Assembly (NCBI GenBank): GCA_033002965.1
Contig: JAURVB010000157.1
Span: forward strand, 1-64,000
DNA length: 64,000 bases
Source: Piper betle
Lineage: Eukaryota > Streptophyta > Magnoliopsida > Piperales > Piperaceae
Direction of reading: 5' to 3'
In this document: positions 26,391 through 38,466 of the stretch, in pieces
How the letters are laid out: the number at the start of each line of letters is the position of its first letter
How positions within the stretch are numbered: the stretch's first letter is position 1
Made by a program: the position numbers and the translations under genes
Notes under the pieces: generated by a model
Seen by the model: the letters and a program-made list of their open reading frames with translations, nothing else
What the model was told of the DNA's origin: nothing
Database searches by the model: none

Positions 26391-27928
26391 ATGCATATCA
26401 TCCATAATTTTTATGAATTTTTCATATTTTGTTATATATTAATTTTAAAAATTTATTATAATTATCTATCATTGATAAATTTCTTTATGCAATTAAAAAT
26501 TGATAATGATTAGTGATAATTCTAATTATTCGATTATGAAATTCAATGAGATATTGATGTTTAAAAAATTGTGAAGTTGTGTATTAGTGTTATAATTATG
26601 TAAGTTAATTAATTATTTAATCAAAAAGTTAATTTAGAATAAGATGGTGATAAGTTTAGAAATTGTAACGTAGTTCAAAGTGAACACATGAAGGTCTTAA
26701 ATTGTTAATTAATTTATTATTATGTTGATTGTCTAATATTGATGTTAGTATTTATAATATTCGTCATGCATCATATAGTTAGCATGGACGTTAGTCTATA
26801 GTTTTGATATGTAGGTATAGAATAGGAACTCACTGTCTAGGCGCAACAACCCCGCTTAGCGCTTATACCATGTCCGTTAGGACTCGCCTCCTAATTTGTG
26901 CTCTAATCCATCGTTGTTTTGTTTTACAGCCACAAGATGTGTTAAGTAGTTGTTTTATCTTTTAACACGAGTACTTTAAACGTTATATTTTTGGAATTAA
27001 GAACCCTCGAAGATGAGATCCCTCGAGTTGTTTTCGAACTCAAATCCATAGCAAGTTGCCTTCGGGCCTATGCATATAATTCCTTTCCTAGCCATATAAT
27101 ATAAATTTTATTAAATTTTCTTGTGAGCCAAATGATGGAAGAACCGGCTTACACATACCATGAGAGGGCGCATGTGTGAGTCACAATGGGCTCTAGATTA
27201 GTGAGTTGGTTGTTTCATTCCCGAGGGATCCCGACAACTTCGCATCTTAAGAATCTTCACATCCAGAGAGACGTGAAGGACATGAGTACTGTTATGTACA
27301 ATACATATCTGGATGTGTGGTATCAAAGGGTATTGAAGGCGACTGTCTGAGAATATTCAACCTTTGTGCTCTAGGCCAGGAGACATATAGAGGATTGGAG
27401 AGGGCTTAGGATACTGGTTTTTGCGAGAGTCAAACTTTAAAATGAAACAATGCCGAGAGAGGCATAATGCCATTCATTCAGGACGCTATCCAGTCTACAG
27501 CTAGATGACTCCTTAGTAATTACCTTTTTGAGTGTTCAGTGGAAGTATATGATGGATTTCTTTTACATGAGAGTCTCACTCATTTACCAATTTGACATTT
27601 AGTTATTTTCGGACTATTGACAATCATTATTGACATTTTTCTATTACTTATGTAGGTGAAGAACAAGAGTATGATATACCGACTTTGACAGAGGAGCAAT
27701 AATTGCATAGTTTACACACATAGATTTGACACTATATGTTTTTGGTTACTATGTATTATATTGATTTATGTTGTTTCATGTTGAAATGATAATAGTATTT
27801 AAGTCATATATAATGACTATGACAGATGCAATAAATAGATGGGTAAAGACTTAATTCTTTGCTTTCATGTTGTTATTGTGAAAACTATGACGTCTTATGA
27901 AATGAAGAATTTTGTATGATGTGATGTT

Positions 27929-27960
<32 letters not shown>

Positions 27961-28350
27961 TTGACAGATTGGTCCTCTTATTACACTTTTAGGGGTAACT
28001 TATCGTAATTTAGTGATTTTGAATAGGATTATTTGTCATAACATTCATGTAGTATCCTTCTATGGTATCCATTTCATGCATGCATTAGTTATGCATTGTA
28101 GTGACATTTTTCTATTGTGAGATGCCGAAAGGGTTTAGGTCTTTTACACTTATGTTTGGGTCGATTGACTTAATTAGAATAAGAGATGATTCGGTCTATC
28201 ATAACAACTAGTTCGGTTTAAGAGTGGACCGGATTTAATGTGTTACGCAAGTAGAACACACAAGACCAAACTCTCACTTGACTTTAAGTTGAGTTTTTGG
28301 TAGACGATAAGTTAAATTGAGCTTATTTGAGTTATTTTTAGCCTTAAGAG

Positions 28351-28848
28351 TAGGGGTGTAAATGAGCCGAAGCTGAGCCGAGAAGGGATATTTTTGAATT
28401 CGACGTGTTTTTGGCAAGCATGTTTAAGCTTGTTTGAGTATTTGACGAGCTTTGATATATTATGGGTTGAGCTGAGTTCGTCCAAAATTCATGGTGTTTG
28501 GCTTTGGCTCATGTTCGGCTTGCTCTGTTTTCGAGCCGAGTGAATATTTGTGTTTGGCTCATACTTGACTTATATAGGATCAAAATTTTCTTTCCAACAC
28601 TATATAAATTCAATATAACCTTAATAGTATTGACGAGCCAAGTATTTTTTCGAGTTTAAACATATTGAGCTCGAGTTTTGAGCCAAGCCAAGCGAACACT
28701 GTTTAGCTCAAGCTCTGTTCGTTATTCAATGAGCTATCCATTTCGAGCCGAGTATTTTTTCAAGCACAAAATTAATAAGCATAAGTTCAAGCCGAATCGA
28801 GCCAAACGTAAAATACTTGGGAGCACGTTTGGCTTATTTACATCCCTA
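28351..28848. mobile_element. non-autonomous hAT element
   Basis: Left end TAGGGGTGTAAATGAGCC and right end complementary to TAGGGATGTAAATAAGCC: 18-bp TIRs with two mismatches. The 8-bp flanks CTTAAGAG (28343-28350) and CTAAACAG (28849-28856) match at 6 of 8 positions, as expected for an aged hAT duplication. Subterminal GAGCCGAG / CTCGGCTC-like motifs recur throughout. No transposase. The open frame 28678-28920 crossing its end is not a gene. Confidence 0.8.
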
Positions 28849-29646
28849 CTAAACAGCAATAATATTGCCCATACTCAGCCAATTCCGTATCTTTTATCTA
28901 AAATTTTTTATTTCTTTTAAATGATCTCAATAGACTTACAAAAAGGAGGAAAGGTCATGATCAATACATATTCTTCAATTTTTTATATTTAATTGTTTAA
29001 TAAACGTTATTTTCTTTATCATAAATAAAACCTTTAAAGTTGTATATTTACATATATTTTATGACTTTATTGGATTCCTATATTTGAATAAATATTTTAT
29101 GTAGTTTTTATTATATTAATACTTTTGCAATTTTTCCTTACATTAACATATCATTTCAATTTAAAATTAAAGTACTATTTTAAAATCAACAGTGCTGTGA
29201 GACGAAACATTGTCACGGACAAAATTAGTACAATAAATTATACATTGGAAAAAATCTATCTATTTTATAGGTAATTATGCTTTAATTTTATTCCTCCATG
29301 TTTTAAAAATGAGGAACGCTTTTTAGGGTGAAGAAATTCCAAAATTAACAAAAGATTACCTTAATTATTTTCAAATATAAAGAATTAGAAAGCATGATCA
29401 AAATTAGAAAACATGGGGAAAAAATTATTTTTACCGTAATTAACCGGTATTTTTCCTTTAAAAATATTTAATGGTAGCACGACATTTGTGAAAATTTGAT
29501 ACGTATCGAATACCATAATACCAAACGAAACCGGGCAGCAAACTCTGAAAAAGGGGACCAAAGTCTAAGATTAGAACTCACCCTCTTCGTCAACCCTCTC
29601 AGAACTAAACGAAACAAAGCAAAAAGCTTCACCTCCAACCGTCTGA

Positions 29647-32331
29647 ATGACCAGCCTCTTCTTCTTCTTCTTGCTACTACTCATCGACTCATCTTCATCC
29701 GATCCCCAAACCAACCTGATCAAGAGCTCTTGCCACTACGCCAACGCCACCGACCCGGGCCAGTTCTTCTCCAACCTCAACGCCACCTTCGCCGACCTCC
29801 GCCGCAACGTCACAGCCGGCTCCCACTTCGCCACCGCCACCCGCCCCCGCCTCGCCCAGCCCGTCTACGCCCTCCTCCAGTGCCGCCCCTACCTCGGCCC
29901 CGGCGACTGCTCCGCCTGCCTCGACGCCGCCTCCTCCGCAGCCCTCCGTGCCTGCCGCCTCCTCGCCGGCGCCACCTTCCACTACGACGGCTGCTTCCTC
30001 CGCTACGAGTACGTCGACTTCTTCGCCGAGCTCACCGCCGCCGGCCAGGCCGGCTTCTGCGTCGACCGGACCGTCGCCAGCGCCGCCTTCAACTCCACCG
30101 CCACCGACGCGCTAGCCGACCTCGCCGCCGCCGTCCCTGCCCGTCCCGGGTACTTTGCGGCGGTGAGCAGGGCGGTGGGGGGCGGCGGGGGCGGGTGTAT
30201 GCGGTGGGGGAGTGCAGGTTGACGGTGGGGGAGGCTGGTTGCCGGAGCTGTCTCCAGTCGGCCGTTGATAATGTCGGCGGGTGTTTGCCGGCGGCGGAAG
30301 GGAGGGGGTGGAGTTGGGTTGTTTTATGAGGTTCTCAGACCAAGCTTTCTTCAACAACAGTCCGCAGTTTGATCTGGATCTTAGCTCTGCCTCAGGTTTG
30401 TGTGTACCTTGCTAGCTCTTGTTCATACAAAGCTTATTTCAATTTGAGGCAACAATTTTTATATTGGAATGTCTTGTCTTGGTTTTTTATTTATTGAATT
30501 ACCATGATTGCTACCTTTTTAATTTTCGAGAACAATTGAATTTTGACTTTGAATGATCTGATCAATAATCATATGATCGGAATTGCTCGTGTTACATGAA
30601 TTGATCAATTGTGAAAAGAGAATTTGAGCTGCTGGGTTTTGAAGTTAGTAATCTAGTTAATTTGAAACTTTGAATGTGCAGGAGGGGGATCCAATAGAAC
30701 CACGGTGATTGTTGCAGTGTGTGCTGCTATTGGAGCTGCAATTCTCATGTCTCTGGTTGCAGCGTTCTTTTTCTGCAAACGATCGAAAGATGCTATGGGC
30801 AGCTTGTTCAAAGGTGCTACTAACGCTCTCTTCTTCATTTCCCATCTGCCTATATGCATCTATATTGGGGTTTATCCACAAAATGATCCAAGTTTTATCG
30901 GAATTGAATGAGTACTTGAATTTGTTGTGGATTAATACAGACAGCAACCTAGGCCTGACCGAGCTGCGGGGGCCGACCATCTTCTCATACCAAGACCTCA
31001 AAACAGCCACCAGGAACTTCGACGAACGGAACAAGCTTGGTGCCGGTGGATTTGGTTCTGTCTACAAGGTATCTATATCTATATCATGCATTTCACCAAA
31101 CGACACACATATATTTGTACTTGTACATAACTTCACAAGAGTTTTGTATTTAGGGTGTGATGAGCGATGGGACTGTGGTGGCTGTCAAGAAGCTCACGTT
31201 GCCGGAGACGAGCCGAGCAAGAGCAGACTTTGAGACGGAGGTGAGGCTCATCAGCAACGTCCGCCACCGCAACCTAGTCCGCCTCCTCGGCTGCAGCAAC
31301 AATGGCCCGGACCTGATCCTCGTTTACGAGTTCATGCCCAATGGCAGCCTAGACAAATACTTGTTTGGTAACATATCTTCTCTTTAATTGCTAATCTAGT
31401 AACCGATTGAAGGGTCATTTCTAATGGTCTTGAACTCTTCAAATCAGGTGAGAAGAAGGGAAGCCTCGATTGGAAGCAGAGGATGAACATAATCTTGGGC
31501 ACGGCAAGGGGACTTGCCTATCTCCACGAAGAATTTCCTGTTTGTATCATACATAGAGACATCAAGTCTAGCAACATACTGCTTGACAACGAATTCAACC
31601 CCGAAATTGCAGATTTTGGGTTGGCCAGGCTACTTCCCGGAGATAGGAGTCATCTGAGCACCAAATTTGCTGGAACTTTGTAAGATCTTTTAACCATGTT
31701 ATTCATCATCCTTGATATATACAACAATATATACACTAGTGTGGCAGTTTAGAAAGTAATGTTGTCTTCGCAATTCAAATGGGCAGAGGATACACGGCAC
31801 CGGAATATGCAATCCACGGACAGCTTACTGTGAAGATCGACACCTACAGCTTTGGCTTAGTAGTTCTGGAAATTGTGAGCGGTAGACGAACCAATACTCT
31901 AAGAATGGAGCCAGTGACAGAATACCTTCTTGAATGGGTAAACATTATCAATCCATGAATTGTCATCTTCACGAATGATATTGAATCGCAAACTCAAAAT
32001 GGTTCTTCTCAAAATGCAGGCGTGGAGACTCTATGAGAGTGATTCGCTACTGGAACTAGTGGACAAGAGCTTGGACTTGCACAATTACGACTCAGAGGAA
32101 GTGAAGAGGGTGATTGAAATAGGGCTCATGTGCACCCAGTCGGTTTCCTCAAGGCCAGCCATGACGGAGGTGGTTGTGCTATTGAGAAGCAAATTAGAAG
32201 AAAGGCTTGAGTTGCAGAGACCCACTTTCATAAATGATATGGCCGCTGCTAAAAGAGGTGACAAGTCCACTTCCACTCAATCATCCGCATCTAATGCAAC
32301 CATTAGCCTTTCTCAGTTCTCTGCTCGTTGA
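29647..32331 (+). CDS. cysteine-rich receptor-like kinase, two frameshifts in ectodomain
   Basis: Second CRK, with the same seven-exon plan as the 14033 gene: 29647-30395, 30682-30813, 30941-31068, 31154-31367, 31448-31679, 31787-31937, 32020-32331. Exons 3 to 6 are identical in length in the two genes (128, 214, 232, 151). It has a signal peptide ([12 protein letters not shown]...), two DUF26 domains ([28 protein letters not shown]), a membrane span ([21 protein letters not shown]), Gly loop [33 protein letters not shown] and a C-terminus ending SLSQFSAR, like STTQFSAR in its neighbour. As printed, exon 1 loses frame twice: one base is missing in the G-rich run 30171-30195 and one in the G-run 30299-30309. 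With both counted, exon 1 would be 751 bases, giving the phase exon 2 needs. Homopolymer sequence errors are a real alternative to pseudogenisation, since the kinase part is intact. Confidence 0.85.
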
Positions 32332-33034
32332 AGATCAACTAGGATGATATCCGATTAGAAAAGAGTGAACATAAAACAACTTCATCTGACTTGATGGGTC
32401 GAATTTATCAGCAAATTCATCATTTGCGAGCTTGAGACACGGGTGCAATCTGAACTGAACAAGAAGCTTAAAGCTATAGAATATCAACTATAGCATTGTT
32501 TCTGTTTGGCATTCACATACCATGAACATATGTTGCCAGCAGTTTTTGGGGATCATTTTTTTGTCAGAGAACTTTGAATGCAACAGACCGGTACAGTTCA
32601 TTTTATGGTACGCTATATACGTTTCATTCTATTATGATTGTATGCTGTACTTGTACATGAGTATTTTATCCCTCACAAAATCTAAGTATTTTAATGGCGT
32701 CCAATTTGGCATGATACCGATGTAAATTCCAAATATCAATCGAAGGTAGACCCCTAAAGTCCATTAGGGCTGGATCAAAGTTCAACCTTCCCTACCGGCG
32801 GAAGAAAATGCCGAGCATAAAACAAAGGGAAGTTACTGTTTTTTCTTAACCGGGCAAATACAAACTTCGAGATAAGCAGGGTACCTAGCAACCTCTTATA
32901 TTAAAGGATGTTCCGACTCCTTACCGACCACTCTGACCAAGCCCAACCGGGCAAAAGAAGGGCTTTGCCTAATCGTAAATTGAAAGGAATTAGTATATGT
33001 CAGGCCTTGTAAATAAAAAAAAGATGCATATATC
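32332..33034. other. CRK2 3' flank, no gene seen
   Basis: 3' UTR region of CRK2, then about 300 bp (32735-33020) with motifs such as AACCGGGCAAA repeated twice (near 32850 and 32945); not recognised. Confidence 0.4.
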
Positions 33035-36000
33035 TAGGGCGGCTAGCAAGCGAGCAGAGATCAACTTGGATTCGAATTCGGCTTGAGATCGAATGAGTTT
33101 TAAACATACATATTCGAGCTCGACTTGAATATTTTATGTTATCGAGCTCGATTCGAGGTCGAATACACATAAACTATTTAATTTTGACGAGTTCGAACCC
33201 AACTCATTTTGTAAAACCCGCTATTTGAGTCAGAGTTTTATATTCAGAACCAGTCGGTTCGACCGTTATTTTCGAGTTGAGTATATTTCATAACACGTGT
33301 ACTGAGCCGACGCTGGTCGCGTGTATGAGCCATGAGGACCCAAGTATATGCTGATAATGTTATGAACATAGTAGAAAAGAATGAGTTATCAGAATATATG
33401 AGAGTATGTCAGTTATTTTTTTATTTTTATATATAGTAGATTGTAGAATTAGTTTTAGGCTGTTTATCGCGTTAGGTCGGGTTACGAGCTATTTGGGTGG
33501 GTTGATAGTTATATAGCATGTCATTATAATGTTGTGATGTGTGATATATTTTATGGGATTTTTCTTTATTTTTCTATATTTTTTTGGGAATTATTAGGAA
33601 CTAGTTATTATTCTTAACTCGAGATGGAGTTGAGTCAAGTCTTATTTACGACATTGCCACCCATCACCCTCGACCCTTTTTCCTTTTCCCGGTCCAAACC
33701 CTTGCTGCGCCACCCCCTGTTCTTGTCGTCGACACCGCCGCCGATGCTGGCCTGCCGTCAATCGTCAAGCCAGGCTTTGCTGCAGCATTTCGTGCCGCCC
33801 TGACCAGCCCCAGCCACCGTCTGCCCGCAACAACTGCCGGAATCGCCACGCCTAGCGACGCGCTTGCATCGTCGATTTTGCTGCTAGCGACCATCGCCGC
33901 CACGATCGGGTGGTCGCCTCGACATCTTCAACCAACCCATGACCTTCCCCAACCGAAATGGAGGCCAGTGCCACCCATCCTGACCAGATCTCCACACCAC
34001 CACTGACAGCCCTATTTTTGCCCTTTTCTGGCAAGCCGCCACCTCCGCCAGCCATGTCGACATCGTAGATGCATCGGGCTCGTCAAGCCGGTGCCAATGG
34101 TACCTAATATGACCACTATCCGGCTAGTAGATGCCGCCAGCGATTGCTGCCAGAAAACTGCCGGAAAACCACTGAAGCCATCGGAAAACAGCCGGAACCT
34201 GCTAGAAAATCAGATTTGGTGGAATTCGCCAGATCTTCCACGGTGCACATCCAGTTGAACGCAATCAAACTTCAAACACCGACGAGTGCCGAATTCAAGT
34301 GCCGAGACGCACGACAAAACCCTAGCCATTGCCGATTGTCGACAAGAGGTATAATTACCTCTGATTTGATTATTTAAACTTGATTATTGTTAGCATAACA
34401 TGCTATGATTGATTAATTATCATGATAGATGTTTGACTATGGATGAAGTAATAAATGCATGATGTGATTAACAGTGAATGAACGTTAAGTGATCTAATAA
34501 GGTAAATCGAGTCTCAACATGATAAGTGATCATGATGTAACTTAGAAAAACACAATAAAATTGGTATGAATAGGATGAGTTAAGATTATTCACATTTATG
34601 ATTATTGATTGTTGATTGTGACGAATGACTATTATATTGTGTGGGATGTTCATTGAGTTTGATGCATCATTTAGTTAGCGGGCGTTAGTATTTAGTTTTG
34701 ATGTGTAGGTACGGAGTAGGAGCTCCCCACCTAGGCGCGATGACACGCTTGGAGTTTCTACCAGGTCTGTTTAGGACTCGTTTCTGTTTTACGTTCTCTT
34801 CTACTGTATGTTTATTTTATTATTTGTAGAATAGGTTGAGTGGTGTTTTATTGGATCCCACTTAACTCGGGCCATTTAGCAAAATAGTTTTCTGGATTAA
34901 TAAACCCTCGAGGATGATTTCGAAAATAAGATCCACCACATGTTGCCTTCGGGCCTATTATATGAATCCCTTCCTAGGCCTATATATAATTTAATCGAGT
35001 TTTTAGTGAGACGAGAGATGGAGAAACCGACTGCACGTACCATGAGCGGATGCCATGACAGTCAAAGCGGGCTCTGGATTAGCGAGCGGATTGTTCCATT
35101 CTTAAGGGATTTTGACAACTCCACATTTGAGGGCCTCACACTTGAAGAACGTGGTGGTTTACAAGTACTGTTTAGTATAGCGCATGTATGGACTTGTGGT
35201 TCAAAGGGTACTAAAGGCGACTGCTTGAGAGTACTTGGCCTTTGTGCTCAAGGCCAGAAGAATTATGGAGGTAAGGAGAGGGCTTAGGATATACATGTAG
35301 TCCTGAAGAACCAGAAAAAAATGCTGAGAAAGGAATTAGCAAAGCAGACAATTCAGGATGCTACCGGGTTTGCAGCCTAGTGGCTCCTCAGTAGGTGCCC
35401 TTCAGAGAGTTCTGATGAAGTAAACGAATGTTTTCTTTCTTATGAGAGTTTACTCTCATAGCTAGCTTGTTATAGTTATATTTTGGACCAGTAACACTTG
35501 TTATTGACATTTTTATACTATATGTAGGTGACAATCATAAGTTGGATGTGCTGGCCTGGACGGAGGAGTAATGATGTTGCTTGCACACACATGTCAGTCA
35601 ATAGAGTAGTTAATATTTTTGTTATGATGTTATTATATTAAGAATGACGTGAAATACTGAGACATGATATGATGTGACTAAACGCTTTAAGATATGATGA
35701 TAGGACATAATTGAATGCAAAAACATGATGACAAGATGTGAAACATGAATAGATTACGTGGCAGAAGCGTGGTGGGTTGAGACCTAAGTTTCATAATGAG
35801 TATACAGTTGATTAGATTCTGAGTGAATAAAATTGTTGATATATAAATATATATTTGTATATGTTGATTTTGACAGGTTGGCTTCAAATTACACTTTTAG
35901 GGGTTTTAGTGGAGATTCTGTTCATTTTATTTTTAAAAATTCTATTGAATTATTGCAATTGTTGTTGGCGTGTAATTTAGTTGTATGTCATTCATGTAGT

Positions 36001-36550
36001 ATCATTTTAGGGTTTTGTGTATTTATTCGTGCATGGCAAGTCGTATTTTCATCTTAAGATGCCGAGATTAGATCTGCACGAGTTGAGTTCGGGTTAGTCG
36101 ACCTAATCGGGGCCTGTAACATATCGGTTCGGTTCATGAGCGTTTGGGGTGTTATACGTTTATGAGCTCAAAACTGGCTTGATTGTAAAGTGGAAAGTAA
36201 CTCAATTAAAAAAAATGAAGTCAAAGTGGATTGAACCCACTCCATATCTTCAACTTGAATACCTACAATCTAAGTTATCTCACTATTTTATTATTATATT
36301 GTATATAAATAAATATTACTAGTTACAATTAAATTTATTAGTATATATATAATATAAAGAATATATTATTATATTATTTTATCGAGTCGAGCTACGAGTC
36401 GATTTCAAATCGAGTTTGAATTATAACCTAGTTGAGTTGAACCGAACACTGCCTTGTTCAAACTCGGTTCGAAGGATACGAATTCGAGTTGAGTCAAACC
36501 CAATCGAACACTAAATGCTCACGAATTGGTTTGCTCAATTAGCAACCTTA
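33035..36550. mobile_element. hAT-type element with nested solo LTR
   Basis: Flanked by a perfect 8-bp TSD CATATATC (33027-33034 and 36551-36558), the hallmark of hAT transposition. Ends are imperfect inverted repeats (TAGGGCGGCTAGCAAGCGAGC at the left; complement TAAGGTTGCTAATTGAGCAAAC at the right). Its own sequence is only about 570 bp (33035-33209 and 36157-36550); the remainder is the solo LTR that inserted into it. The interior is full of CGAGCTCGA/TCGAGTTCGA subterminal motifs. It is a sister of the element at 42753-43225, which shares the CACGAACTGAG-like and TAAATGCTCACGAA sequence near the right end. No transposase. Confidence 0.85.
33210..36156 (+). mobile_element. solo LTR, ~3-kb family (2947 bp)
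   Basis: Begins TGTAAAACCCGC at 33210 and ends GGGGTGTTATA at 36156, flanked by CATTT (33205-33209) and CGTTT (36157-36161), a 5-bp TSD with one transition. The sequence outside continues the hAT element on both sides. It contains a GC-rich mid-section (33650-34340) and the shared conserved block at about 34850-35290 with core 34942-34958. The 115-codon open frame 34940-35287 crosses that block, but the frame is not maintained in the other copies, so I do not call a gene. Confidence 0.85.
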
Positions 36551-36558
36551 CATATATC

Positions 36559-37840
36559 AAATATATATTATTAGCATGTTTTGATTGTGTTGTGTTTGTA
36601 ACGGCAGGCACACTTTGGCCAAAATTTATATTTGAGTGCTAATCTGTCAAGAAGGATGCAAAACCCAATGAGTAGTACATCATACGTTATTAATAAGTAT
36701 ATCCATTCATGGTCAAAATTAGTTCAAGGTACGTTTACCATCTTTTGATTGCCGCAAGAGGTGCTGGATCCTGCATTTTCATGTACATGTTATGCAAATG
36801 TTGGGAAGATTTGTATGTAAATAAATGCAAGGAAATATGGATTTCAATCGCATTTGTATTAAGCAATTCTAACTCAAACATAGGACCCGCTTAGCTCCTA
36901 ATCAGGCATTGCCCAAAACTGAACTCAATATGAAATTTCCATAACTTCACATCTTATGATCCTTCTATCATAATGGCTTTCAAAACACATTCCCTTACAC
37001 CTAATCCATTTCCTAACACGTATACCATTAATATGAACAAAAAAGTAGATTTAAGGTTAACTTGAAACTTGTGATTACGAGAATAGACACAAGTTCATAA
37101 TTCACTTCATCTCATTACATGTACTATGAGTTTAATATAATACACGTATCCAATCTCTAAACCCAAATCCAAACAAGTGAATTTTACTCGCTGTGCACCT
37201 GCCTTCGCAGTAAATCCAAAGCAGGGTCGTATTTGTCAATATTCACACTTTATACAATAATACAGGCGGGCAATTTATGTTGTAACACTTTTTATCAATG
37301 TCTCTAATTTACTCTTACATTAATAAAAGTAGAACACAATATTGACCTCTTTGATTAAAAATAGGAGTTTTAACTAATTCAAATACAATAAAAATAAAAA
37401 CCAATAAATCAAATAATTATGACTTATCTTTTCTTTAAATTCAGATCTATCTTTAAAATTAATTAAAATTTATATTTATGCTTATTATATTATTATATAT
37501 ATATATATATTATATTATTTAATAAAAAATATAAGTAGCGCGGAACGCCCTCGTAATAATAAGTAGCGCACAGACCTAGTCACGAAAATAGATAACTGAC
37601 ATAATAAGAAATAATAATTTTACCCATTAAATAAATTATTTTTTTAATCCAAAATTATATAATTAAATAATGATCTTTCATTTATATTCTAGACAGAAGG
37701 AAGCGGTGCGGTTAAAAATTTATTCCAAAACTCTAAACTCAGAATCAGATCCAAATCCGATTATTAACGTAGGGCAATAATCATCCACCATTAAAAACAA
37801 TTAAAATAAAAAATGAGGGCCACCACCACCGCAAGCGCGC
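36559..37840. other. AT-rich spacer upstream of membrane protein gene
   Basis: A+T-rich with an (AT)n stretch near 37495-37512. No gene or element recognised. Confidence 0.5.
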
Positions 37841-37850
37841 ACCTATAAGG
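37841..37850 (+). promoter_or_regulatory. candidate TATA box of the membrane protein gene
   Basis: ACCTATAAGG about 50 bp upstream of the ATG at 37896. Context only. Confidence 0.4.
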
Positions 37851-37895
37851 GCCCGATTGTCGGCGAGGGTCTCCATCGTCTCTTCCTCCTCCGCC

Positions 37896-38466
37896 ATGGC
37901 CGCCGCTCCCACCCGATCCCTCCTCGCCGTGGCCGTCGCCGTCCTCCTCTTCGCCGGCGCCGCTGAGGCCCGGCCCTGCAAGACCATCTTCTTCTCCTAC
38001 TCCGTCACTTCCTTCCAATCCCGACCCTTCACCCTCGGCCACCCCGCCCGCGACCACGCGCCCGACTCCTTCGTCTTCTACCGCCTCGACGACCCCCGCC
38101 CCTGGCCCGACTTCTCCGTCGTCGCCGAGCCCGACACGGTCCACCCCGTCTCGGCGACGCCGCCGCCGACGAAAAGGTTCTCCCTTTTCCCTCCCCCGGC
38201 CCCTCGACGGCCTCGGCCGCTTCGGTGGCTTCGGCTCGCTCCGGGACAGGACCATGGACATCCTCTACGTCGTCGTGGCGCTGCTCATGGGCGTCGGCTG
38301 CGGCCTCCTCACCTCCGCCGCCGTCTACTTGATCTGTTCCTTCGTCGCCTACGGCCGCCCTGGCGGCGACGACTCCGACAACGAGGAGGAGTACGAGCGA
38401 CTTGGTGCTTCGGGGTACGTCAAGATCCCCGAAGATCCGATCAAGAAGGGGAATGAGGGGAATTAG
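37896..38466 (+). CDS. plant single-pass membrane protein of unknown function, frameshifted
   Basis: Apparently intronless and very GC-rich. ATG at 37896 opens a signal peptide (RSLLAVAVAVLLFAGAAEA) followed by RPCKTIFFSYSVTSF, a start typical of a plant-specific family of small membrane proteins. The C-terminal half, in another frame from about 38205 to TAG at 38464-38466, reads FGSLRDRTMDILYVVVALLM then GVGCGLLTSAAVYLICSFVAY and an acidic tail ending GYVKIPEDPIKKGNEGN; the LRDRT-DIL membrane segment is the family's most conserved part as I recall it. The two halves are out of frame. The middle frame (LGDAAADEKVLPFP, about 38150-38195) also looks coding, so there may be two indels, one probably at the C-run 38191-38196. 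A 75-bp intron (38175-38249) would restore frame but would delete the conserved LRDRT and is GC-rich, so I think it less likely. Function unknown. Confidence 0.7.

Larger units (their letters stand above)
22043..28247 (+). mobile_element. solo LTR, ~3-kb family (2934 bp without nested copy)
   Basis: Begins TGTAACCCGC at 22043 and ends TGTGTTACG at 28247, with a perfect 5-bp TSD CAAGT at 22038-22042 and 28248-28252. Removing the nested element and its TSD (23125-26395) leaves 2934 bp, matching the 2947-bp copy at 33210-36156. TG...CA-type ends (final CA now CG), 5-bp TSD, length and absence of internal domains identify a solo LTR. By LTR length and TGT..ACA ends, a Ty3/gypsy chromovirus origin (Del/Tekay type) is my inference. 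The shared conserved block lies at about 26940-27425 with core GTTGCCTTCGGGCCTAT at 27055-27071. Confidence 0.85.

Noticed and set aside
29496..30329. 277-codon Pro/Arg-rich frame over the CRK2 first exon
   Set aside because: It is mostly the wrong frame of a GC-rich DUF26 exon. Only its last part ([16 protein letters not shown]...) is real, because of the frameshift.
34940..35287. 115-codon frame in the solo LTR
   Set aside because: Sister LTR copies break this frame with indels while keeping the nucleotides, so it is not supported as a protein gene.
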